Part shown: positions 57,162-64,000 of the stretch, piece after piece
Position numbering within the stretch: position 1 is the stretch's first letter
How the letters are laid out: each line of letters begins with the position of its first letter
Assembly (NCBI GenBank): GCA_964017155.1
Contig: OZ024866.1
Coordinates: 23,605,730-23,669,729, forward strand
Reading direction: 5' to 3'
Source of the DNA: Oasisia sp. SBJ-2009
Taxonomy: Eukaryota > Annelida > Polychaeta > Sabellida > Siboglinidae
Length of the DNA: 64,000 nucleotides
Notes under the pieces: model-generated
The model's database searches: none
Told to the model about the DNA's origin: nothing
The model's input: only the letters and a program-made list of their open reading frames with translations
Translations under genes and position numbers: made by a program

Positions 57162-59353
57162 GTACGTATGAATTGTGGAATGTCTTCTTGAGCATATTTG
57201 ACTAGCATCAGGAATGGCTATTTATCCATGTGTTGATGTCACACATGTTGTCATGTTTAGTTAATAGCTCTCAAACTATGCATTTGCCCGAAATCCTTGG
57301 CTTACATTTTCTTGTAACAATATCTTATATACTACATATATATGAAACATTTACCATGTTGAAATTCACATTCATATTGATGCAAGTTTCATCTTCAGCA
57401 CTTATACAGAAGCAACCTTCAGCTCTTAGTTTAAAAGAGATATAATACAATAAGTATTGAATAACATTTATTGTAACTGGTTATTTCTTTTTTAATTAAA
57501 AACGAATTATGATCATTTGAGAAGAGTGGACCTGAGAAACAAACAAATTTTAGTTTTATGACATGTATCAAAAACAAAACTTAGCTGTTTCCCAAAGATG
57601 TTTACACATGTAGAATATATTGGTGCTTACATATATAAATATTAACTTTGGAGTGGATTCGTTTTCCAAAATATTTGCCACATTTTCATTGAATCTTTGG
57701 AGAAGATCTGTTTTAGAAGGGAGTCTCCAGATTTGTGTGTAGAATTGCTTAATTTCATCATACAAGATGATTATTACCACATGTAATATTTGTGGAACCT
57801 TACATAATGTTGCAACTAGTTTTCAATTTAGGAGCAAATTTTGTATAAAAATAAATATATAAGAAATCATATATAAATACAGTGGTCAACACTTAGTAAT
57901 AACATTATATCATTGCAACTAGATAGACCTTTTTCCTTTCTTGTGAAATAGCCAACACTGCAAAGTAGTAAGTTGAGTAAAATATACATATTAAGACCAA
58001 AAGGTATTGAATAATTTAGTGTTTTTTGTTTAAAAAACATACATCTAAGAGGACACAGTGAATATTGTAATGTTTTTGTAATATAGTTATCTTGGTAATT
58101 GGGAGCTGATTGGCAAATGTCTGTGTGTGCAAGTAATGATTGTTTTGTTGTAATTATGACAATTTTATTTTAAATAATATATGCATAAGCTTGTGCATAA
58201 AATTCACCGAAGGTTCACATTTTACCATTTTCGCTGGTGAATTTAAATTACCTGGGATAAACACCAGATCATGTTGGACATATGTTCAAGATTAATTAAA
58301 GCTTGCAACATAAAAGAGCTAATAAAGATTAGTACTAGTGTGGCAACTAGTACAGGTGTATAATGTGTGGAGACATGCTAGAATTATCATTGGGGCATGG
58401 GACCCACAAACATAGAAATCCAGTACAGGTGTATAATGTATGGGGACAGACTTGAATTATCACTGGAACATGGGACCCAGAAACGTCCAAACAAGTACAG
58501 GTGTATAATGTATGGGGACAGGCTAGAATTAACATTGGGGCATGGGACCTGCAAACGTCAAATATTAGTACAGGTGTATAATGTATGGGGACAGGCTAGA
58601 ATTAACATTGGGGCATGAGACCTGCAAACGTCGAATATTAGTACAGGTGTATAATGTATGGGGCAGGCTAGAATTAAGATTGGGGCATGGGACCTCAAAA
58701 CGTCAAATACTAGTACATGTGTATAATGTATGGGGACAGGCTAGATTTATCATTGGGTCATGGGACCTGCAAACGTCAAATACTAGTACAAGTGTATAAT
58801 GTATGGGGACAGGCTAGAATTATCATTGGTGTAAGGGACCCGCAAACTTTGAATACTAGTACAGGTGTATAATGTATGGGGACAGGCTAGAATTATCATT
58901 GGGGCATGGAACCCGCAAACGTTGAATACTAGTACAAGTGTATAATGTATGGGGACAGGCTAGAATTATCATTGGTGTAAGGGACCCGCAAACTTTGAAT
59001 ACTAGTACAGGTGAATAATGTATGGGGACAGGCTAGAATTATCACTGGGGCATGGAACCTGCAAACGTTGAATACTAGTACAGCTGTATAATGTATGGGG
59101 ACAGGCTAGAATTATCATTGGGGCATGGGACCTGCAAACGTTAAATTCTAGTACAGGTGTATAATGTATGGGGACAGGCTAGATATATCACTGTGGCATG
59201 GGACCTGCACACGAATAGTGCTAGTACAGTGTGCATTTGAAGCCACTGTTTGATGTGCTGATGTCTTGGAACCTCCGAGTTAGGTTGCAACTAAAGTTGT
59301 CATGGGTAAATAACATTTACATGTAAGCATCATTATGTATTTATTTCCGGTAG
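57162..59353 (+). other. Last intron, with 73-bp minisatellite
   Basis: A phase 2 intron from GTACGT to TTTCCGGTAG. The first 1.1 kb is AT-rich with no recognised feature; the minisatellite at 58345-59220 fills most of the rest. Confidence 0.75.
58345..59220. repeat. 73-bp minisatellite, 12 units
   Basis: Units are built on GTACAGGTGTATAATGTATG, GGGACAGGCTAGAATTATCA and GGGGCATGGGACCTGCAAAC, repeating every 72-73 bp about 12 times. Open frames across it (YGDRLELTLGHGTCKRQ) are repeat artefacts. It lies wholly within the final intron of the LRR gene. Confidence 0.93.
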
Positions 59354-59504
59354 GTTGTTTGAGGACTCGAGGAACCCGGGGAACAAGGAACCACCTGTAG
59401 ACTCACAGTCGGGACTAGAGCGGGAAGATGATAGCAAAGCACATCCTGGCCAAGAGGAAACCAAGCAGACGAAGAAGAAATCACACCTGTGCGTTATCAT
59501 GTAG
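59354..59504 (+). CDS. Terminal exon: polybasic tail and CaaX box (CVIM)
   Basis: The acceptor TTTCCGGTAG is followed by one base completing the junction codon, 49 codons and TAG. It begins LFEDSRNPGNKEPPVDSQSG, continues as a hydrophilic charged linker (LEREDD, KAHPGQEET) and ends KQTKKKSHLCVIM. The last four residues are a textbook CaaX box with methionine at the end, which protein farnesyltransferase prefers. Lysines just before it supply the polybasic second membrane signal known from K-Ras4B. Prediction: the cysteine is farnesylated, VIM is removed, and the receptor is held at the cytosolic face of a membrane. Evidence for being the true last exon is the correct phase, the acceptor and the lack of any other stop-bearing exon. 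Confidence 0.8.
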
Positions 59505-59534
59505 ACAAGAAGAGTAGAACTCTCCTGCAAAGCA

Positions 59535-59536
<2 letters not shown>

Positions 59537-59582
<46 letters not shown>
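59537..59582. repeat. TA microsatellite in the presumed 3' UTR
   Basis: A TA tract beginning about 30 bp after the stop codon of the LRR gene. Confidence 0.9.
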
Positions 59583-59584
<2 letters not shown>

Positions 59585-59649
59585 CACAAGATACTCTATG
59601 TTACCATTTGTTGATACACATAGTATCTAATTTGACACAAATACCCAGT

Positions 59650-62335
<2,686 letters not shown>

Positions 62336-62336
62336 T

Positions 62337-62342
62337 AATAAA
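62337..62342 (+). promoter_or_regulatory. Possible polyadenylation signal AATAAA
   Basis: I noticed no AATAAA between the LRR gene's stop codon and the end of the minisatellite; this one sits immediately after it. If used, the 3' UTR would be about 2.8 kb and include the whole minisatellite. It may equally be a chance hexamer in AT-rich DNA. Confidence 0.25.
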
Positions 62343-63109
62343 TGTTTATGTTTTTCTCCGTCATATGAATTCATGGCACTGTCATATGTGTAGTATGTTT
62401 GGCTTGCCTGGTAGTGTGCTTAATTAGCATATTTTTATGCACTTTGATGTCTATTGTAAATCATGCTGATGAAGTTATGTTTTGTCATGTTTTGTGTGAA
62501 TATTGCCGCACTTATTTAGCTGTCTTTAATTGAACTGCAAAATAAGTACTTACATATGTAGAACCATATTCTGCATATATGTATCAGCCAAGATTGGTAG
62601 CAGTCTGAACAGCTGTGTTGATCCAGTGTGGACGACATGATCTTTACACCAAGGCTAGTTTGTGTTCATGGAAAATCACAGTGTATTGTATATATCAGAG
62701 TGGTTTGATTAGAAATATAACCCAACATATTTTATAGTTAATCATTTATTGGTTTTGGTACAGACCACATAAGAATGTGTGACGCTGGTCTGAACACAAG
62801 GAGAGGACCCGGCCTTGGAAGTAATTGTTCTTGTGATTGTTCAGATAACTATGTTATTGTTATTATGCCTACCAAGCACTTATTGTCAAGCCTTGACGAC
62901 ATGTCACCAAAATGATGCACAATGTACTGACAGTGGTACATGACAAATGTTGTATTCTGTAATATGTACACTTCGTGGCATGTTGCTCTCTCGTAAACTG
63001 GGCAGTTTTGTTCACCCACTAGTTTTCTTTGTGAATGTGTTGTGAGACAAATGATCATGTAGGACAAGTGCCCAGTGAGGCGGTGGTACAGTGTCTCCCT
63101 AAAAACTTA
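62343..63109. other. No feature seen
   Basis: AT-rich sequence downstream of the minisatellite without an open frame or splice-bounded exon that I can support. Confidence 0.5.
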
Positions 63110-63916
63110 TGAGTGAAGTCACAAAAATTGGAACACTTTCAATTTCTTATCTCCTGTGCTTTGCGCCATCTGCGGTACAGTTATTATAAAGGAATATCCC
63201 ATTTTCATAATGCATAATCTGTCAGGAAAGACATTGAGATTTGGCTTTTCGTAATTTCTTTGAAGCTAAAAACAAAGGTTGCAAGAAAATGTTGGCATGT
63301 TAAAAATATACACCAAGGTATGTATGTGTAAAACAAGTAGCTATCTACTCCCACCCATTGCCAAATTATCCAGGGGGACGTGGTGTTGTTGTTTTTCAAG
63401 AGACAGCCATTTTAGGATGTGATTTATTTTAAAAAATAATTTGCTAATTTAACATAATTTGATTCTGCTTAATGAACCACCTTGAATAGATTTCCACAAA
63501 AAGGAAATTGAGTAAATGTCATAATTCATTGTCTGTTTGGAAAACCTACAATAATATCGTCCCCTCTCACACCTCATTTTCCCCGTGAAAGAAGGATGGA
63601 AAAATCTGCAAATATGCTGGATACAAACAGATGCCTACTTTTTGAAGGTTAGTGTAGTTTTGTGTTCCCAAAGTTCATTCTTTTGCCAACTGTTGGATGG
63701 CAGTGTACCAGTAATTGTCCGTTTCATCATCCTATGTAATAAACACGGTGGTTATAAGAGAAGATAAATTATTACCTGGTGCTACACCAGGTAATTATTG
63801 TATCTTCTACTTATCACCATGGTACACTTTGATCCATATACTGTACCACTGTAAGGGGAAACCCTTCCAATGTTTTAGAACGTTTGCTAGTGTTCCACTT
63901 TCTGTGACTTCACTCA
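63110..63916. mobile_element. Putative Tc1/mariner-like MITE
   Basis: The left end TGAGTGAAGTCACAAAAATT-GGAACACT and the right end, read in inverse, TGAGTGAAGTCACAGAAAGT-GGAACACT form imperfect terminal inverted repeats about 800 bp apart. A TA-like flank and the GGAACAC motif resemble Tc1-type ends, but exact ends and target duplication are uncertain. A small palindrome (TTACCTGGTG-CTA-CACCAGGTAA) lies inside at about 63772. No transposase frame. Confidence 0.5.
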
Positions 63917-64000
63917 CATAATGCGACATGTATATGAGTTAAGTGACCTACTATCTGGGTTCAAGTTATAACACATAAAATATTATGTATTCTTTGCACA

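Noticed and set aside
58397..58799. Open frames with YGDRLELTLGHGTCKRQ repeats
   Set aside because: Products of the 73-bp minisatellite inside the last intron.

Overview
This is animal genomic DNA, probably from a marine or aquatic invertebrate; I cannot name the phylum. It is AT-rich and consists almost entirely of introns and repeats. It carries short coding exons bounded by GT-AG splice sites, DNA-transposon remnants (pogo/Tigger-like, Harbinger-like, one with 8-bp target duplications) and many micro- and minisatellites. There is no bacterial-style gene organisation, and nearly all open frames of 60-140 codons are chance or repeat-derived.

The real gene is on the plus strand, runs from at least 8214 to 59504, and is 5'-incomplete. 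I find 15 exons that each encode exactly one ribonuclease-inhibitor-type leucine-rich repeat (LRR), as found at the C-terminus of NLR immune receptors. They alternate strictly between an 84-bp type A exon (28 residues, LxxC form, ending in an HCPxV motif) and an 87-bp type B exon (29 residues, LxxN form, ending in an M-x-x-L motif). All introns are phase 2, so every exon is symmetric and can be added or skipped without shifting the frame. The last exon (59354-59504) encodes a charged tail ending in KKKSHLCVIM-stop, a polybasic stretch plus a consensus CaaX box. The protein is therefore predicted to be farnesylated and membrane-anchored. No NACHT, death-fold or TIR exon is visible; the N-terminal part should lie upstream of the window or in exons I cannot recognise.

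Layout: 1-8200 holds diverged copies of blocks seen later, with no LRR exon recognised. 8214-8946 is the first A/B pair plus two decayed exons. 10416-10497 is a broken B exon. 12223-12629 and 15684-16090 are two A2/B2 pairs with CTG-triplet blocks behind them. 19347 to about 36100 is one copy of a unit of about 19 kb carrying A1, B1, A2, B2, a CTG block and a Tigger-like element. 36100-38360 is mostly single-copy. 38364 to about 56690 is the second copy of the unit, with a 2.3-kb transposon inserted in its Tigger-like element. 57078-59504 is the final LRR exon, a last intron with a 73-bp minisatellite, and the CaaX exon. 59650-62335 is an 82-bp minisatellite beyond the stop codon, and 62340-64000 has no gene.

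The picture is an LRR receptor gene lengthening its repeat domain by tandem duplication of intron-exon blocks. Some copies are kept under constraint, some diverge at likely ligand-facing positions, and several have died. The very high identity of some blocks means a haplotype-duplication error in assembly must be excluded before the repeat number is trusted.
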